Source: Mycobacterium sp. D16R12 (lineage in GTDB: Bacteria; Actinomycetota; Actinomycetes; Mycobacteriales; Mycobacteriaceae). Taken from it: DNA of 64,000 nt. Numbering within the stretch: position 1 is the stretch's first letter; each line of letters starts with the position of its first letter. The DNA lies in assembly GCF_002013465.1 (NCBI RefSeq), contig NZ_MAFC01000020.1, positions 62,001-126,000 on the forward strand, written 5' to 3'. The notes below the pieces were generated by a model. It was not told the origin of the DNA and did not search any database. It was given only the letters and a program-made list of their open reading frames with translations. Below, in pieces: positions 16,549 to 26,763 of this stretch. The position numbers and the translations under genes were made by a program.

Positions 16549-16668
16549 ACGCGGCCGCACCATCCGGTGCAGTCATTCGCCAGTGCCGAGGGATCGCCTG
16601 GTGGGTAGCGCCTATTCGGCATATCCGTCATGCCCCGGTGTCTGCGACCCGACGACGCAGGAAGATCG

Positions 16669-17721
16669 ATGCCCGCAGCACAACACGAGCGACCGGTGGT
16701 CCTCGCGGCGTGCGGTGGCCTGCTGGCTCTCGTGCTGTTGTCGGTCGGTGCGCTCGCATTCGGTACCGCCGACGTGCCCTGGCGCGACTGTCTGCATTTC
16801 CTCTGGGTGGGTGTGACGGGCGGCTCCGTTCGGGCCGCCGACGCAGCGAACTACCGGATCGTGATCGAGTCCAGGCTGCCGCGGGTGATTCTCGCCATCC
16901 TCGTCGGCGCAGGGCTGGCCGTGGTGGGCGTGCTCGTGCAGGCCATGGTCCGCAACGCCCTGGCAGACCCATACGTTCTCGGCATCTCGTCGGGAGCCTC
17001 GGTGGGCGCCACCGCGGTGGTGGTCTACGGCGTGCTCGGCACCTTCGGCGCGTATGCGCTGTCACTGTCCGCGTCACTCGGTGCCCTCGCCGCGACCGCA
17101 CTCGTGTACCAAATCGCCCGTACTCCACAAGGTCTGGTACCGCTGCGACTGATTCTGGTAGGCACCGCAGTGGGCTATGGGCTGTCCGCGGTGACCACCG
17201 TGCTGGTGTTCTTGGCACCAAACGGAGAAGCGGCGCGCGGCGTCATGTTCTGGCTGCTCGGCAGCCTGGGGGCGTCGTCCTGGGACAAGGTCCCGGTGGC
17301 GCTCACGGCGACCTTGATCGGGATCGTCTGCGTCGCGGGGTTGGCCCGCCAACTCAACGCACTCGCTATGGGCGACGAGGTGAGCGCGTCACTGGGTCTG
17401 GACGCCGGGCGGTTCCGGGTGGCGCTGTTCGTGCTGTCGGCCGCCATGACCGGATGTTTTGTATCCATTTGCGGAGCCATCGGATTCGTGGGACTCGTCA
17501 TCCCGCACGCGGCACGGCTGCTGGTCGGCGCGGACCACCGCCGAGTCTTGATCGTGGCTCCGGTGCTGGGCGCGTGCTTTCTCGTCGCTGCCGATCTCCT
17601 TGCGAGGACGCTGATTCCGCCGCAGGAGCTTCCGTTGGGTGCGATCACCGCAGCCGTCGGAGTACCCGTCTTCGTCGGATTGATGCGCCGACGTGCGATG
17701 TCTGCGGGGGCGGTGGGCTGA
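16669..17721 (+). CDS. BtuC/FecCD-type ABC transporter permease
   Basis: 350 residues, with about ten hydrophobic segments as in BtuC, including the family sequences LPRVILAILVGAGLAVVG and NALADPYVLGISSGASVG. It forms the membrane channel of a B12/siderophore-type importer. The ATG at 16669 has an AGGAAG ribosome binding site; the upstream in-frame ATG at 16630 has none. The operon lies behind a cobalamin riboswitch, so corrinoid import is the likely function. The stop codon overlaps the ATPase start (TGATG). Confidence 0.92.
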   Translation: MPAAQHERPVVLAACGGLLALVLLSVGALAFGTADVPWRDCLHFLWVGVTGGSVRAADAANYRIVIESRLPRVILAILVGAGLAVVGVLVQAMVRNALADPYVLGISSGASVGATAVVVYGVLGTFGAYALSLSASLGALAATALVYQIARTPQGLVPLRLILVGTAVGYGLSAVTTVLVFLAPNGEAARGVMFWLLGSLGASSWDKVPVALTATLIGIVCVAGLARQLNALAMGDEVSASLGLDAGRFRVALFVLSAAMTGCFVSICGAIGFVGLVIPHAARLLVGADHRRVLIVAPVLGACFLVAADLLARTLIPPQELPLGAITAAVGVPVFVGLMRRRAMSAGAVG

Positions 17722-18494
17722 TGGATGTCACCTATCAGAACGTGTCGGTCGATATCGCAGGTAGCCGGATCGTCTCCAGTATCGACATGCGGATCGCGGC
17801 GGGTGGATTCGTCGGAATCGTCGGCCCCAATGGCAGCGGCAAGTCGACAACCCTGCGCTGCCTGTACCGCGCCCTTACTCCTGCCGCCGGCGACGTAACG
17901 GTCAATGGCGTGTCGGTACGTGCAATCAGCATGCGGGAGAACGCCCGTCAGGTCGCGGCACTGACTCAGGACATGTCCTTGGATTTTGATTTCACAGCCG
18001 CGGAAGTGGTCGCCACCGGTCGGCTGCCGCACGGCACATCCCTGCGCAGCACCTCCGAGCTGGACCGGCGCATCTGCGCGGAGGCGACCGAGACGGCGGA
18101 TGTGACGGCGCTTGCCGACCGCACTTTCAGTTCCCTCTCGGGCGGGGAGCGCCAGCGGGTTCTCATCGCCCGCGCCCTCGCGCAGCAGCCGCGTGTCTTG
18201 GTGCTGGACGAGCCCACCAATCATCTGGATGTGCGCCATCAGTATTCGATACTCAGTTCGGCTCAGATACTGGGCATTACGGTCATCGCCGCGCTGCATG
18301 ATCTCAACCTCGCGGCACAGTACTGCGACACGATCCACGTCATGGCCGAGGGGCGCATCGTGCTGTCGGGCTCACCGCACGAGGTCATCACCGCCGAATC
18401 CATCGGCCAGTGGTTCGGCATCGGCTGTCATGTCATCGCGCACCCACGAAGCGGTGTTCCGCAGATCATCTTCGACGCTCACCCCGAAAGATAG
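17721..18494 (+). CDS. BtuD/FecE-type ABC transporter ATP-binding protein
   Basis: 257 residues with a complete nucleotide-binding domain: Walker A GPNGSGKST, signature LSGGERQRV, Walker B VLVLDEPTNHLD, and switch histidine ALHDLNLA. The ATG overlaps the permease stop by one base, so the two are translationally coupled. It powers the importer formed with the permease upstream and the binding protein downstream. Probable role: uptake of cobalamin or a related corrinoid, judged from the riboswitch. Confidence 0.93.
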   Translation: MDVTYQNVSVDIAGSRIVSSIDMRIAAGGFVGIVGPNGSGKSTTLRCLYRALTPAAGDVTVNGVSVRAISMRENARQVAALTQDMSLDFDFTAAEVVATGRLPHGTSLRSTSELDRRICAEATETADVTALADRTFSSLSGGERQRVLIARALAQQPRVLVLDEPTNHLDVRHQYSILSSAQILGITVIAALHDLNLAAQYCDTIHVMAEGRIVLSGSPHEVITAESIGQWFGIGCHVIAHPRSGVPQIIFDAHPER

Positions 18495-18502
18495 GAGAAG
18501 GA

Positions 18503-19495
18503 ATGAAGACCCTCATCGGTGTGTCGGTGGCGCTATCGATGCTATCGGCAGGCTGCGCGACCATCGAGGCACAGAGCCCCGGAACGGCGCGGGTATCTGT
18601 CAATAATTGCGGTGCACCCCTTGATGTTCCGGTACCGGCTACCCGGGCCGTCAGCAATGACACCGGCGTTACCGAGCTGATGTTCGCGCTCGGCCTGCAG
18701 GACCGGATGGCCGGCTACTTCATGGATGCCGGACAGGATCGGGACATCAAGACCTCGCCGTGGAAAGCACAGTTCGAGTCCACCACCAACCTGGGTCAGG
18801 GCTTCACCCGTGAAGCGGTGCAAGCCGCGCGTCCCGATCTGGTGTTCGCCGGGTGGAGCTATGGATTCAACGAGACCTCAGGGCTGACACCGGATTGGGT
18901 GCGGTCCGTCGGGGCGGTGCCCTATCAGCTGACCGAGGCGTGCCGCCAGCCCGGAACGGTCCGGCGCGGTATCAAGCCTCCCCTCGACGCCCTCTATGAG
19001 GATCTGGCCAACCTGGGGGCCATCTTCGGAGTTCAGGAGCGCGCGACGGCGTTAATCGCCAGCTACCGCAAGACCATCGACGCCGTGCAGTCACATCTGC
19101 CGCAGGGCCGGCCGCCCGCGCGCGTCTTCCTGTACGACAGCGGCGAAGCCGAACCGTTCACCTCCGGCAAAAACGCTGCGCCACAACAGATCATCGAGAA
19201 GGCCGGGGGCCGCAACGTCTTCTCCGATCTCGACGACAGCTGGACCACCGCCGCGTGGGAGACCGCCGCCCAGCGCGACCCACAGGTGATCATCATCTGT
19301 GACTACGGGGTGGGACCCAATAACACCGCCGAAGCGAAGATCAACCTGCTCAAGGCACAGCCGCTGATGAAGCACACCCCGGCGGTCCGCGACGGGAACT
19401 TCATCGTGCTGCCCTACGCCGCCCTGGTCGAGGGTCCGCGCAATCCGGACGCCATCGTCACTCTGGCGAACTATCTGCGCGACAAGGGATTCTGA
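18503..19495 (+). CDS. ABC transporter substrate-binding lipoprotein (BtuF/FepB-like)
   Basis: 330 residues. A short signal peptide ends in the lipobox LSAGC (Cys 18), so the protein is anchored outside the cytoplasmic membrane. The rest is a TroA/BtuF-type periplasmic-binding fold (TELMFALGLQDRMAGY, ARPDLVFAGWSYG, VFLYDSGEAEPFTSG). The ribosome binding site AGGAGAAGG fits the ATG eight bases after the ATPase gene. It probably delivers cobalamin or a corrinoid to the BtuCD-like pair. A bidirectional terminator follows. Confidence 0.92.
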   Translation: MKTLIGVSVALSMLSAGCATIEAQSPGTARVSVNNCGAPLDVPVPATRAVSNDTGVTELMFALGLQDRMAGYFMDAGQDRDIKTSPWKAQFESTTNLGQGFTREAVQAARPDLVFAGWSYGFNETSGLTPDWVRSVGAVPYQLTEACRQPGTVRRGIKPPLDALYEDLANLGAIFGVQERATALIASYRKTIDAVQSHLPQGRPPARVFLYDSGEAEPFTSGKNAAPQQIIEKAGGRNVFSDLDDSWTTAAWETAAQRDPQVIIICDYGVGPNNTAEAKINLLKAQPLMKHTPAVRDGNFIVLPYAALVEGPRNPDAIVTLANYLRDKGF

Positions 19496-19546
19496 ATGCT
19501 GTCAGCTTCTGGAGCCAGGGTGACGACCCTGAGGTCCCGGTACACG

Positions 19547-19590
19547 AAAAGCGCCGAGTGCGAGCTGTGATGCTCGCACTCGGCGCTTTT
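19547..19590. terminator. Bidirectional terminator between the ABC operon and clpC1
   Basis: A 19-bp perfect inverted repeat (AAAAGCGCCGAGTGCGAGC at 19547-19565 against 19572-19590) with a six-base loop. A-tract and T-tract flank the stem, so it can terminate transcription from both strands. It separates the convergent substrate-binding and clpC1 genes. Confidence 0.93.
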
Positions 19591-19597
19591 GGGTTGT

Positions 19598-22132
19598 CTA
19601 CTCCGAGGCGGAGGCCGCCAGGTCGGCGGCGGGCTCCTCACCGGTGACCAGTACGGGCTTCGGACGGCCGACGAACGTGAACTTCGCGTCCTCGCCGGCG
19701 CCCTCGCCGTCCCAGCCCTCGACATCGACCGTGATGAGCTCGCCGGCGCCGATCTCGTTGAAGAGAATCTTCTCCGAGAGGGTGTCCTCGATCTCGCGCT
19801 GGATGGTCCGACGCAGCGGCCGCGCACCCAGCACCGGGTCGAACCCACGCTTGGCGAGTAGCGACTTGGCCTTGTCGGTCAGCTCCATCGCCATGTCCTT
19901 GACCTTGAGCTGCCTGCCCACCCGCCCGATCATCAGATCGACCATCTCGATGATCTGCTGCTGAGTCAGCTGCTCGAAGACGATGATGTCATCGATACGG
20001 TTCAAGAACTCGGGCCGGAAATGCTTCTTGAGCTCGTCGTTGACCTTCTGTTTCATCCGCTCGTAGTTGGAGCCGCCGCCGCCCTCGGAGAACCCGAGGC
20101 CCACGGCCTTCGAGATATCCGAAGTGCCCAAGTTCGAGGTGAAGATCAGCACCGTGTTCTTGAAATCGACTGTGCGGCCCTGACCGTCGGTGAGACGCCC
20201 ATCCTCGAGGACCTGCAACAGGGTGTTGTAGATCTCCTGGTGAGCCTTCTCGATCTCGTCGAACAACACGACGCTGAACGGCTTGCGACGCACCTTCTCG
20301 GTGAGCTGACCGCCCTCTTCATATCCGACGTATCCCGGAGGAGCGCCGAAAAGTCTTGAAGCGGTGAAGCGGTCGTGGAACTCGCCCATGTCGATCTGGA
20401 TGAGCGCGTCATCGTCGCCGAACAGGAAGTTGGCCAGCGCCTTGGACAGCTCGGTCTTACCGACACCCGACGGTCCGGCGAAGATGAACGAACCCGAGGG
20501 GCGCCGTGGGTCCTTCAGACCGGCACGGGTGCGGCGGATGGCCTTGGAGACGGCCTTGACGGCGTCTTCCTGCCCGATGATCCGCTTGTGCAGCTCATCT
20601 TCCATGCGCAGCAGCCGAGTGGTTTCCTCCTCGGTCAGCTTGAACACGGGGATACCGGTCCAGTTGCCCAGCACCTCGGCGATCTGCTCATCGTCAACTT
20701 CGGCGACGACATCCAGATCACCTGAACGCCACTGCTTTTCACGATCTGCACGCTGAGCGACCAGCTGCTTCTCGGAATCGCGCAGGCGCGCCGCCTTCTC
20801 GAAGTCCTGAGCGTCGATGGCCGATTCCTTCTCCCGGCGCGCATCGGCGATCTTCTCGTCGAACTCGCGCAGGTCTGGCGGAGCGGTCATCCGGCGGATC
20901 CGCATGCGGGCGCCCGCCTCATCGATCAGGTCGATCGCCTTGTCCGGCAAGAACCGGTCGTTGATGTACCGGTCGGCCAGGGTGGCCGCCGCAACCAGCG
21001 CGCCATCGGTGATGGACACCCGGTGGTGCGCCTCGTAGCGGTCGCGCAGACCCTTGAGGATCTCGATGGTGTGCTCGACGGTCGGCTCGCCCACCTGCAC
21101 CGGCTGGAAACGACGCTCCAGGGCGGCATCCTTCTCGATGTACTTGCGGTACTCGTCGAGGGTGGTTGCACCGATCGTCTGCAGCTCGCCACGGGCCAGC
21201 TTGGGCTTGAGGATGGAGGCCGCGTCGATCGCGCCCTCGGCCGCGCCCGCACCAACCAGCGTGTGCAGCTCGTCGATGAACAGGATGATGTCGCCGCGGG
21301 TGTTGATCTCCTTGAGCACCTTCTTGAGGCGCTCCTCGAAGTCACCGCGGTAGCGGCTACCGGCCACCAGGGACCCGAGGTCCAGGGTGTAGAGCTGCTT
21401 GTTCTTCAGGGTCTCGGGCACCTCGCCGTGCACGATGGCCTGCGCCAGGCCCTCAACGACGGCAGTCTTGCCGACGCCGGGCTCGCCGATCAGCACCGGG
21501 TTGTTCTTGGTGCGGCGGCTCAGCACCTGCATGACCCGCTCGATTTCCTTCTCACGACCGATGACCGGGTCGAGCTTGCCTTCCATGGCGGCAGCGGTCA
21601 GATTGCGTCCGAACTGGTCGAGGACCAGCGAGGTCGACGGGGTCCCGGCCTCGCCACCACGGCCTCCGGTACCGGATTCCGTGGTCTCCTTGCCCTGGTA
21701 GCCGCTCAGCAGCTGAATGACCTGCTGGCGCACCCGGGTCAACTCCGCACCCAGCTTGACGAGCACCTGAGCCGCGACGCCTTCACCCTCACGGATGAGG
21801 CCCAGCAGTATGTGCTCGGTGCCGATGTAGTTATGGCCGAGCTGCAGCGCCTCGCGCAGGCTCAGCTCCAGCACCTTCTTGGCGCGCGGAGTGAAGGGAA
21901 TGTGCCCGGACGGTGCCTGCTGTCCCTGGCCGATGATCTCCTCGACCTGGCTGCGCACTCCTTCCAGGGAAATGCCCAGCGACTCCAGCGACTTGGCGGC
22001 AACGCCCTCGCCCTCGTGAATCAGACCCAGCAGGATGTGCTCGGTGCCGATGTAGTTGTGGTTGAGCATGCGAGCCTCTTCTTGGGCCAGCACAACCACC
22101 CGCCGTGCGCGGTCAGTGAATCTCTCGAACAT
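19598..22132 (-). CDS. clpC1: ClpC1 AAA+ unfoldase of the Clp protease
   Basis: 844 residues, near the 848 of M. tuberculosis ClpC1. It has two N-terminal Clp repeats ([20 protein letters not shown] and a second [12 protein letters not shown] copy), two AAA+ modules (Walker A GEPGVGKT and GPSGVGKT), and a middle UVR-like region. It unfolds proteins and feeds them to ClpP1P2; it is essential in mycobacteria and the target of cyclomarin and related peptides. The ATG was chosen by homology and a GGGAGA ribosome binding site. A candidate ClgR operator lies about 290 bp upstream. Confidence 0.97.
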   Translation of the reverse strand: MFERFTDRARRVVVLAQEEARMLNHNYIGTEHILLGLIHEGEGVAAKSLESLGISLEGVRSQVEEIIGQGQQAPSGHIPFTPRAKKVLELSLREALQLGHNYIGTEHILLGLIREGEGVAAQVLVKLGAELTRVRQQVIQLLSGYQGKETTESGTGGRGGEAGTPSTSLVLDQFGRNLTAAAMEGKLDPVIGREKEIERVMQVLSRRTKNNPVLIGEPGVGKTAVVEGLAQAIVHGEVPETLKNKQLYTLDLGSLVAGSRYRGDFEERLKKVLKEINTRGDIILFIDELHTLVGAGAAEGAIDAASILKPKLARGELQTIGATTLDEYRKYIEKDAALERRFQPVQVGEPTVEHTIEILKGLRDRYEAHHRVSITDGALVAAATLADRYINDRFLPDKAIDLIDEAGARMRIRRMTAPPDLREFDEKIADARREKESAIDAQDFEKAARLRDSEKQLVAQRADREKQWRSGDLDVVAEVDDEQIAEVLGNWTGIPVFKLTEEETTRLLRMEDELHKRIIGQEDAVKAVSKAIRRTRAGLKDPRRPSGSFIFAGPSGVGKTELSKALANFLFGDDDALIQIDMGEFHDRFTASRLFGAPPGYVGYEEGGQLTEKVRRKPFSVVLFDEIEKAHQEIYNTLLQVLEDGRLTDGQGRTVDFKNTVLIFTSNLGTSDISKAVGLGFSEGGGGSNYERMKQKVNDELKKHFRPEFLNRIDDIIVFEQLTQQQIIEMVDLMIGRVGRQLKVKDMAMELTDKAKSLLAKRGFDPVLGARPLRRTIQREIEDTLSEKILFNEIGAGELITVDVEGWDGEGAGEDAKFTFVGRPKPVLVTGEEPAADLAASASE

Positions 22133-22424
22133 CGGTCTCCCTCGCTTCCTCGTCCGGCCTTTGCGCAAGCGGTTCATCCTGCCGCTCGGGGCTCCCCCCA
22201 AACGGCTCATCTCCGCTGGCACTAGGACCTAATCGCCACTCTAGTGGTCAGCCGTACTCGGTGCGGCGCTCGCATACCAGGAGATGGCCCCTGAAGGTAC
22301 TCAGAGGAACCTACGGAACCCGGAGGAACCGTCCCTAGATATACGAATCACCGCACCCGGCGGTGCTTGTTAAGCAACCGAACAACGCCAGATGCGGTGA
22401 AAACGTTTCCGATTTTGACCCGGC

Positions 22425-22439
22425 TTCGCCGTAAGCGAA
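22425..22439 (-). promoter_or_regulatory. Candidate ClgR operator upstream of clpC1
   Basis: The minus strand reads TTCGCTTACGGCGAA. It fits the actinobacterial ClgR consensus CGCYNANRGCG with symmetric flanks. ClgR activates clp genes in Mycobacterium, Corynebacterium and Streptomyces. It lies in the 349-bp gap between lsr2 and clpC1. The rest of that gap shows no gene. Confidence 0.6.
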
Positions 22440-22481
22440 ATTCCGGGGGGACGTGCCAGTCGGCAGTACTAGTCGACAGTC

Positions 22482-22826
22482 TTAGTTGGCCGCGTTGAAC
22501 GCGTCGACAACTTCGGCGGGAATGCGACCACGTGACGACACATTGTGACCGTTCTTACGCGCCCACTCGCGGATCGCCGCGCTCTGCTCGCGATCGATGC
22601 TCGCGCGCCCGCGACCCGTACCTGAGCTCCCCCGCCCACGACGACGTCCGCTGACACGTCGAGCGTGCTCGACCCATGTAGAGAGCTGATTGCGCAGCTT
22701 CTCTGCATTCTTAGAAGAAAGGTCGATCTCGTAAGTCACGCCGTCAATACCGAATTCAACGGTCTCGTCGGCAGGTGCTTCACCGTCGACGTCGTCGACA
22801 AGCGTAACCGTGACCTTCTTAGCCAT
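22482..22826 (-). CDS. lsr2: Nucleoid-associated protein Lsr2
   Basis: 114 residues. The N-terminal dimerisation domain ([16 protein letters not shown]) and the C-terminal AT-hook-like DNA-binding domain with the RGR tripeptide ([14 protein letters not shown]) are both present. Lsr2 bridges DNA and silences AT-rich, horizontally acquired genes; in M. abscessus-type species it affects colony morphotype and virulence. The start is set by homology and an AAAGGGA site. lsr2 lies between lysS and clpC1 as in M. tuberculosis. Confidence 0.97.
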   Translation of the reverse strand: MAKKVTVTLVDDVDGEAPADETVEFGIDGVTYEIDLSSKNAEKLRNQLSTWVEHARRVSGRRRGRGSSGTGRGRASIDREQSAAIREWARKNGHNVSSRGRIPAEVVDAFNAAN

Positions 22827-22988
22827 TCCCTTTGTCCTTCCAAATGCAGAACCCCCGTTGGTCCACCTCAAACATGCCACGGATTGCCGCAAAGTTCAAC
22901 ATACGCGCAAGGCTGCGCGTGTTCCGCTCAAGGCAAGCGATTCACTACACTCATAGTTGAAAAGTCGGACAAAATTCGAACGCGTAGA

Positions 22989-24491
22989 TCAAAGCGTGGG
23001 TCTGACAATCGGAAACAAGATCGTCTCGCGAATTCCCAGTCCGGTAAGTGCCATCAACAAGCGATCGATACCCATCCCGGTTCCGGCCGCGGGCGGCATC
23101 GCATGCTCCATCGCGCCGAGGAAGTCCTCATCAAGACTCATCGCCTCATCATCACCGGCTGCGGCCAATCTTGCCTGGTCAGCGAACCTTTCACGCTGGA
23201 TCACCGGATCGATCAACTCCGAGTATCCGGTCGCCAATTCAAAGCCGCGAACATACAAATCCCACTTCTCGGTGACACCCGCGATGCTCCGGTGCTGACG
23301 AGTCAGGGGGGATGTCTCAACTGGGAAATCCCTAACAAACGTCGGCGCGTACATTTTGTCGCCGACCTGGTGTTCCCACAGTTCTTCGATGAGTTTCCCG
23401 TGACCGTAACCGCGGTCGGTGGGAATCTCAGCACCCACCCGATCGGCGATCTTCCATAGCGTGGCAATCGGAGTATCGGGGGTGATCTCCTCGCCAAGAG
23501 CATCCGACAACGACGGATACATTTCCATCGTCGTCCACTCACCGTCGAAGTCGTAGGTCGATCCGTCGGGCAACGTCACCTGCCTGGTGCCCATTGCATC
23601 GTCCGCTACCTCCTGGATGAGTTCACGGATCATCGTGGCGGCGGTGTCGTATGTGCCGTACGTCTCATATGTTTCCAACATCACGAATTCGGGAGAATGC
23701 GTCGAATCTGACCCTTCATTTCGGAAAACTCGGTTGAGCTCGAAAATCTTGTCAAAGCCACCGACAAGAGCCCTTTTCAGGAAAAGTTCCGGTGCAATAC
23801 GCAGATACAGGTCGATATCGAGCGCGTTGGAATGCGTAACGAACGGGCGGGCCGCAGCACCTCCGGCGAGGGTCTGCAAGATCGGCGTCTCCAACTCCAG
23901 GAATCCGCGACGGTGCAGAGCGTCACGAATAGCGCGCATCACCGCCACCCGCTGCCGCGCAATCTGGCGCGCCTCCGGCCGCACGATGAGATCCACGTAT
24001 CGCTGGCGCACTCTGGTCTCTTCGGACATCTCCTTGTGAGCAACCGGCAGCGGACGCAGCGACTTGGAGGCCATCTGCCAGTCGTCCGCCAGGACGCTCA
24101 GTTCGCCGCGCCGTGAGCTGATTACCTCTCCCCGTACGAACACGATGTCACCGAGATCCACATCGGTCTTCCAGTCGGCGAGTGCCTGTTCACCGACGCC
24201 GGCGAGACTGATCATCACCTGCAAAGAGGTCCCGTCGCCCTCCTGCAGCGTCGCGAAGCAGAGCTTGCCGGTGTTACGGGAGAAGATGACACGGCCCGAA
24301 ACACCCACCTGGTCACCCGTGCTGGTGTCCGTCTCCAAATCCACGTAGGCATCGCGAATCTGCTTGAGGCTGTGGGTGCGCGGAACCTCTACCGGATACG
24401 GCTGGATGCCTTCGGCCAGCAGCTTCTCGCGCTTGGCCTGCCGGATGCGAAATTGTTCCGGCAAGCTGGTCTGCGCGTCAGGATCAGTCAC
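22989..24491 (-). CDS. lysS: Lysyl-tRNA synthetase (class II)
   Basis: 500 residues: an N-terminal OB-fold anticodon-binding domain ([21 protein letters not shown]), then the class II catalytic core with motif 2 ([14 protein letters not shown]) and motif 3 ([13 protein letters not shown]). It charges tRNA-Lys. The start is GTG. It lies in the minus-strand block downstream of coaX with a 65-bp gap, the Rv3598c position. This is the stand-alone LysS, not the LysX lysyl-phosphatidylglycerol fusion. Confidence 0.97.
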   Translation of the reverse strand: MTDPDAQTSLPEQFRIRQAKREKLLAEGIQPYPVEVPRTHSLKQIRDAYVDLETDTSTGDQVGVSGRVIFSRNTGKLCFATLQEGDGTSLQVMISLAGVGEQALADWKTDVDLGDIVFVRGEVISSRRGELSVLADDWQMASKSLRPLPVAHKEMSEETRVRQRYVDLIVRPEARQIARQRVAVMRAIRDALHRRGFLELETPILQTLAGGAAARPFVTHSNALDIDLYLRIAPELFLKRALVGGFDKIFELNRVFRNEGSDSTHSPEFVMLETYETYGTYDTAATMIRELIQEVADDAMGTRQVTLPDGSTYDFDGEWTTMEMYPSLSDALGEEITPDTPIATLWKIADRVGAEIPTDRGYGHGKLIEELWEHQVGDKMYAPTFVRDFPVETSPLTRQHRSIAGVTEKWDLYVRGFELATGYSELIDPVIQRERFADQARLAAAGDDEAMSLDEDFLGAMEHAMPPAAGTGMGIDRLLMALTGLGIRETILFPIVRPTL

Positions 24492-24556
24492 GTCTCGGCA
24501 GCTTAGCGGTAGTGCTTCGCGCCGGAACTGCGCTGCCGATTCTGACGTATGGATCT

Positions 24557-25372
24557 CTATTTGGCCGCGCGGGCCTTGCCGCGCTGGTCAGCTCGGTTGC
24601 GCTCATACACCAGCCGCAGACCGTCGAGCGTCAGATGTTCCTCGTAACGGTCGACCGTATGGGTCTCGGGGAGGATCAACGGGGCGGTGTGGCCGGTGGC
24701 CACCACCGTGGCACCGGCGCCACTGAAACCGTCGATATCGCGACGCACCCGCTCGACCAGCCCGTCTACCAACCCGGCGAATCCGAATACCGCTCCCGAT
24801 TGCATGCACTCGACCGTGTTCTTGCCCACGACGGAGCGCGGCCGGGTGAGCTCCACCCGCCTCAGAGCAGCGCTGCGGGCAGCGGCGGCATCCGAGGACA
24901 CCTGCACCCCTGGGGCTATGGCACCCCCCAGGAACTCACCCTTGGCCGACACCACATCCACACAGATCGAAGACCCGAAATCCACCACGATGCATGCCGA
25001 ACCAAATCTATGATGCGCAGCAAGACAATTCACGATTCGGTCGGCGCCGACCTCTTTCGGGTTGTCGACAAGCAGCGGGAGTCCGGTGCGCACGCCAGGC
25101 TCGATGAGTACCTGCGGAACAGCCGACCAGTACTGGTCGAACATGCCCCGCATTTCGTGGAGCACAGACGGCACGGTGGAAAGTGCCGCAACCCCCGTCA
25201 GCGTCTCACTGTCGTCGCCGATCAGTCCGTCGATGGTGAGTGCCAGCTCATCGGCGGTGATCTCGGTTTCTGTGCGAATCCGCCAGTGTTGAACAACTTT
25301 GGCGTGCTCGCCGGTGCCCGAGACAAGCCCGAGAACGGTGTGCGTGTTACGTACGTCGATGGCGAGCAGCAT
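24557..25372 (-). CDS. coaX: Type III pantothenate kinase CoaX
   Basis: 271 residues, closely matching Rv3600c as I recall it. Acetate/sugar-kinase-fold motifs are visible: [16 protein letters not shown] (phosphate loop), [24 protein letters not shown], and [13 protein letters not shown]. It phosphorylates pantothenate in CoA synthesis, although in M. tuberculosis the type I kinase CoaA is the essential one. The start codon is two bases from the panD stop, so it is part of the panC-panD-coaX operon. Confidence 0.95.
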   Translation of the reverse strand: MLLAIDVRNTHTVLGLVSGTGEHAKVVQHWRIRTETEITADELALTIDGLIGDDSETLTGVAALSTVPSVLHEMRGMFDQYWSAVPQVLIEPGVRTGLPLLVDNPKEVGADRIVNCLAAHHRFGSACIVVDFGSSICVDVVSAKGEFLGGAIAPGVQVSSDAAAARSAALRRVELTRPRSVVGKNTVECMQSGAVFGFAGLVDGLVERVRRDIDGFSGAGATVVATGHTAPLILPETHTVDRYEEHLTLDGLRLVYERNRADQRGKARAAK

Positions 25373-25374
25373 GG

Positions 25375-25797
25375 CTACACCAGACCGCGTGGCGACACCA
25401 GGCCGAAGTTCTCGGGCACGTAGGCCGGGTCATCGGAGTGCTCGCCCAGATCAACCTGCTTGTTGTCCGAGTCGACGAAGACCACATGCGGCGTGAAGGC
25501 ACGGGCTTCCTCATCGCTCATCACACCGTAGGCGATGATGATCACCAGGTCTCCCGGGTGCACCAGATGCGCTGCGGCACCGTTGATCCCGATCACTCCA
25601 CTACCACGTGTGCCAGTGATCGCATAGGTCTCCAGCCGGGCACCGTTGTTGATGTCGACGATGGTGACCTGCTCTCCCTCCAGCAGGTCCGCGGCCTCCA
25701 TGAGATCAGGGTCGATGGTCACCGAGCCGACATAGTGCAGATCAGCATGCGTCACGGTGGCGCGATGGATCTTTGATTTCATCATTGTCCGGAACAT
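25375..25797 (-). CDS. panD: Aspartate 1-decarboxylase PanD
   Basis: 140 residues. The self-processing site is at Gly 24-Ser 25 (HYVGSVTID); cleavage gives the pyruvoyl cofactor that decarboxylates aspartate to beta-alanine for pantothenate. The extended C-terminal tail after residue ~115 is also seen in M. tuberculosis PanD, where pyrazinoic acid resistance mutations map. It lies 12 bp after panC and almost touches coaX. Confidence 0.97.
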   Translation of the reverse strand: MFRTMMKSKIHRATVTHADLHYVGSVTIDPDLMEAADLLEGEQVTIVDINNGARLETYAITGTRGSGVIGINGAAAHLVHPGDLVIIIAYGVMSDEEARAFTPHVVFVDSDNKQVDLGEHSDDPAYVPENFGLVSPRGLV

Positions 25798-25809
25798 CAG
25801 GTCCTCCAG

Positions 25810-26754
25810 TCAGTTTCGCCAAGGTAGAGCGTGATCGGGGTCTGCGGGTCCAGAGGAGCCGATTCCTCCGCTTAATTCCAAGGGAACGTTGTCCAAAAGC
25901 CGGGTGGTACCCAGCCTGGCCGCCACCAGCATGCGGCCCGGCCCTTGTGCGGGTGCCGGGCCGAGGTCCGCACCGCGCACCTCCAGATAGTCCACCTCGA
26001 TGGCGGGCACCTCATCGAGTACCGCGCGGGCCGCGTCCAGAGCCGACTCCGAACCGCCCGAGGCCGAATAGATTCCGGCAAGCAGAGCCGCAGACAATGC
26101 GCCCGCCTGCTCGCGGTGCTCGTGGCTCAGGTAGACATTCCGTGACGACATCGCCAGCCCGTCCGCCTCACGGACAATCGGTATCGGAACGATGCGAGTC
26201 TTGACATTCATATCGGCGACCATCTGCCTGATGAGCACCAGCTGCTGGTAATCCTTCTCACCGAAGTACGCCTGATCGGGAGACACGATCTGCAGCAGCT
26301 TGAGCACCACGGTCAGCATCCCGGCGAAATGCGTGGGACGCGAGGCACCCTCAAGTTCCTCACCGAGCGGCCCGGGCTGAACGGTAGTGCGCTGACCATT
26401 GGGATACATCGCCTCCGCACTCGGAGCGAACACCAGCTCGACGCCCTCGCCACGTAATTTCTCGACATCCGAGTCCAGCGTGCGCGGGTAGGCATCGAGA
26501 TCCTCGCCGGCGCCAAACTGCAAGGGATTGACAAATATCGACACCACGACCACGGCCCCCGGCACCTTCCGGGCGTGCCGCACCAGCGTCAGATGACCCT
26601 CATGCAACGCACCCATGGTCGGCACCAACATGATCCGGCGGCCGATGTGTCGCAGTGCCTTCGACACGTCATACATCGTGTCGGGATCGTGGTGAACGGT
26701 CAGCTCTCCACTGACGTAGCCCTTCGGCCCCTTCGGTCCATACAAACTCGTCAT
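25810..26754 (-). CDS. panC: Pantothenate synthetase PanC
   Basis: 314 residues. ATP-grasp-like pantoate-beta-alanine ligase motifs: [20 protein letters not shown] (HIGH-type), [20 protein letters not shown], and the KMSKS-like MSSRNVYL. It joins pantoate and beta-alanine. ATG at 26754 is used; a TTG immediately upstream is in frame. It is followed by panD and preceded, with a nine-base gap, by the DUF2520 gene, so all four genes are probably one transcript. Confidence 0.96.
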   Translation of the reverse strand: MTSLYGPKGPKGYVSGELTVHHDPDTMYDVSKALRHIGRRIMLVPTMGALHEGHLTLVRHARKVPGAVVVVSIFVNPLQFGAGEDLDAYPRTLDSDVEKLRGEGVELVFAPSAEAMYPNGQRTTVQPGPLGEELEGASRPTHFAGMLTVVLKLLQIVSPDQAYFGEKDYQQLVLIRQMVADMNVKTRIVPIPIVREADGLAMSSRNVYLSHEHREQAGALSAALLAGIYSASGGSESALDAARAVLDEVPAIEVDYLEVRGADLGPAPAQGPGRMLVAARLGTTRLLDNVPLELSGGIGSSGPADPDHALPWRN

Positions 26755-26763
26755 CAAGCAGCC

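Noticed and set aside
21023..22225. 400-codon plus-strand frame opposite clpC1
   Set aside because: Shadow of clpC1; composition rich in Leu/Gln/Asp with no domain or ribosome binding site.
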